Positions 12,892 through 14,574 of a DNA stretch of 14,574 nt are shown one piece after another. Below the pieces are notes generated by a model, which made no database searches, was not told where the DNA came from, and was given only the letters and a program-made list of their open reading frames with translations. The stretch is from Nanobdellota archaeon (lineage in GTDB: Archaea; Nanobdellota; Nanobdellia; Woesearchaeales; JAHJBD01). The first letter of the stretch is position 1; the number at the start of each line of letters is the position of its first letter. Made by a program: the position numbers and the translations under genes. The stretch is taken from contig JAHJBD010000091.1 of NCBI GenBank assembly GCA_018813725.1, forward strand, positions 1 through 14,574, read 5' to 3'.

Positions 12892-14574
12892 ATGGATATG
12901 ATCAAGTGGCTTTTCTCTACAGCTGAAAAGGAAGCAGAACTTGCGCCTGTCATGAGGCACCAAAAGTATCTTGCAAGGACTGATTTTGTTTTTGATGCAT
13001 TTTGGCAACAGATTGCACAGAAAGAGATGATATTAAACAGGGCTCATGTCAAGTTTTTTACATCATCAAAGACAGGGTTAGAGGCTCTTCATATTAATTC
13101 TGCATTGATCAGAGTGATTACTGAATTACAGCCAATTGACCTTGATGAAGTTTTTATCAGGAAAATATTGGTGCGATCTGCTACGAAACTTGAACATGCA
13201 GATATTGGGATCAAGGCATTTCGTTTCGGTTCTAAAGGAGCAAGGAAAGAAGAATTAGTAAATGGTATTGAAGAGGGTAAACGCCGAAGCTATATAGCCT
13301 TAGGTGATGATACTTTGATAAATGAGATAAAGAAAAGGTGCGCTAAGAGATTGAATGATGTAGGGCATCTAATTAATGGATATAAAACCTTATTGTATAG
13401 GCAGAATGTTGGCATCGATCGAAAAGACTCGGATGATTCCATATATAGCTTATTTTACAAAGAAAAAGAATTGATCGGCAAATTGCAGAATTCTCTTAAA
13501 AGATTGGTATTATCTGTATTGGTGGGCGCAAAGAGAGATGTGCGCAAGATAGAGAAAAGATCGTTCTTGAGCTTAAATCATGGAAACCCTGCTTTGCTTA
13601 TATTTCATGGAAATGCAGATAATCCTTATGTTATGAGGGATATGATATCCTATTTTAGGCAAAAGAGATTTTCAGTTTTTGCGCCTAGGCTTCCTGGCAG
13701 AGGGACAACTGATTATGAACTATTCAATACTTCAGCAAAGCAGGTGTGTAAGTTTGGGCAAGAGGCACTTGATTATTATTTTAGTGTCAATGGCAATAGG
13801 CCGGTCTTTATCACAGGAATGTCTCTTGGTGGGATGATCACCTTGTATCTTGCTATGCAGCCTCACAATCGTGAAAAGATTGCCGGAATAATCCCTATGA
13901 ATGCTTATATTACTGCACCGATCGAGAGAAATAAGCTTGTTAAAGCTGCCTCTAGAAGATTGATCAATGTGATATTTGATCTTGGGATAAGGTTCATCCG
14001 CAGGTATCCATTAGGGCTCTATAATCGAAAGTTACAGCACGCTATCAAATCAATAATAAAATTAGAGAAGCCTAACTATGAAGAAGAGCTAGTCAGGATG
14101 TTGAGGCAAAGGCTGGATAATGAATTTAAGGAGATAATAACTAAAAAGGTTGCACAAAACCCTGAGAAAAGAGAAAGGATATTGTTGGCGTTTGAAAGGA
14201 TGAAATCAATGTGTGAGCAAAGGCTAAGACGAAATTATCTTGCAGGAAAACGCGGAGCTTTCCAGGTATCTGATATCACTCAAGTTTTTATGGGGGATAT
14301 TGACGATTATATCTCAATCAAGGGCCTATTGCAGCTGAATAAATTGTCAGAATACCTGCAGCAAAGGATGTCAAACATCAGTGTTCCGACATTTGTGATA
14401 CAGTCTGAGAAAGATACAGTTGTTGATCCTGTGAGTGCGAAAATCATCCATGAGGGTGTAAGGGGTTCAAGATTATACATTGTGCCAAATGCGCAGCATG
14501 TACTTGTTTTAGAACCTGAAAGGGTAGATGTGTTTGAAAGGATGTATAGGTTTATTGTAAGTCATAGGAAAAGT
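12892..14574 (+). CDS. Alpha/beta hydrolase with an unrecognised N-terminal domain (partial at 3' end)
   Basis: From ATG 12892 the frame is open for 561 codons to the window edge; no stop is seen, so the C-terminus is missing or just beyond. Residues about 232-555 form an alpha/beta hydrolase core of the esterase/lipase type. It has the oxyanion strand LLIFHGNADN, the block FAPRLPGRGTT, the nucleophile elbow GMSLGG with Ser311, an acid at SEKDTVVDP (Asp507 by spacing, or Asp512), and His536 in NAQHVLVLEP. The triad is complete. The cap region between about 345 and 490 is long, basic and helical. Residues 1-230 match nothing I recognise; they look alpha/beta with charged helices and have no signal peptide, so the protein is probably cytoplasmic. 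Substrate unknown: carboxylesterase or lysophospholipase/monoacylglycerol-lipase-like activity is the family expectation. Confidence 0.85.
   Translation, partial: MDMIKWLFSTAEKEAELAPVMRHQKYLARTDFVFDAFWQQIAQKEMILNRAHVKFFTSSKTGLEALHINSALIRVITELQPIDLDEVFIRKILVRSATKLEHADIGIKAFRFGSKGARKEELVNGIEEGKRRSYIALGDDTLINEIKKRCAKRLNDVGHLINGYKTLLYRQNVGIDRKDSDDSIYSLFYKEKELIGKLQNSLKRLVLSVLVGAKRDVRKIEKRSFLSLNHGNPALLIFHGNADNPYVMRDMISYFRQKRFSVFAPRLPGRGTTDYELFNTSAKQVCKFGQEALDYYFSVNGNRPVFITGMSLGGMITLYLAMQPHNREKIAGIIPMNAYITAPIERNKLVKAASRRLINVIFDLGIRFIRRYPLGLYNRKLQHAIKSIIKLEKPNYEEELVRMLRQRLDNEFKEIITKKVAQNPEKRERILLAFERMKSMCEQRLRRNYLAGKRGAFQVSDITQVFMGDIDDYISIKGLLQLNKLSEYLQQRMSNISVPTFVIQSEKDTVVDPVSAKIIHEGVRGSRLYIVPNAQHVLVLEPERVDVFERMYRFIVSHRKS

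Noticed and set aside
1..14574. tRNA genes, rRNA genes or CRISPR arrays
   Set aside because: No regularly spaced repeat units, no T-loop GGTTCGA-type box paired with an acceptor stem, and no rRNA-like blocks were noticed on either strand by eye.

Overview
The window looks like a piece of an archaeal chromosome, most likely a DPANN-type archaeon in the Woesearchaeota/Pacearchaeota range. This is inferred from gene content and promoters, not from a marker gene. The archaeal signs are AT-rich TATA boxes centred about 26 nt upstream of the first start codon of nearly every transcription unit (leaderless arrangement), a THUMP-type tRNA G10 methyltransferase, a glycine cleavage P-protein split into two subunits, an archaeal-style site-2 protease and several archaeal winged-helix/Lrp-type regulators. 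Base composition is AT-rich, genes are tightly packed, and TGA is used as a stop.

Layout, left to right. (1) 1-860, minus strand: a tandem Lrp/AsnC-like regulator that runs off the left edge. It is divergent from a two-gene plus-strand operon (959-3529) of a glutamate-decarboxylase-like PLP enzyme and a GCS2-type carboxylate-amine ligase. (2) 3526-5111, minus strand: a cysteine-rich membrane protein followed, with a 4-nt overlap, by the tRNA G10 methyltransferase. (3) 5186-6538, plus strand: an unrecognised 296-residue protein and a small winged-helix protein. (4) 6467-7162, minus strand: TrmJ-like tRNA 2'-O-methyltransferase, whose 3' end overlaps the winged-helix gene by 72 nt. (5) 7225-11366, plus strand: a compact glycine cleavage operon, gcvT-gcvH-gcvPA-gcvPB. 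(6) 11361-12644, minus strand: a PDZ-containing site-2 protease. (7) 12691-12855: a 165-bp non-coding element with 15-bp terminal inverted repeats and a 9-bp target site duplication. (8) 12892 to the right edge, plus strand: a large alpha/beta hydrolase with an unrecognised N-terminal domain.

The glycine cleavage genes make a functional set for P, H and T proteins. The dihydrolipoamide dehydrogenase (L) and the lipoylation enzymes are not in the window. The decarboxylase and the GCS2 ligase probably act on glutamate or related amino acids in one pathway, and the divergent regulator may control it.

The most unusual item is the 165-bp element between the divergent promoters of the protease and the hydrolase. 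It has the hallmarks of a MITE (non-autonomous transposable element), yet most of it can be drawn as one nested series of hairpin stems, and its target duplication includes the upstream edge of the hydrolase promoter. Other points worth a second look are the decarboxylase-ligase pair, the two unrecognised protein domains, the palindromic shared promoter between trmJ and gcvT, and the long antisense coding overlap at 6467-6538.
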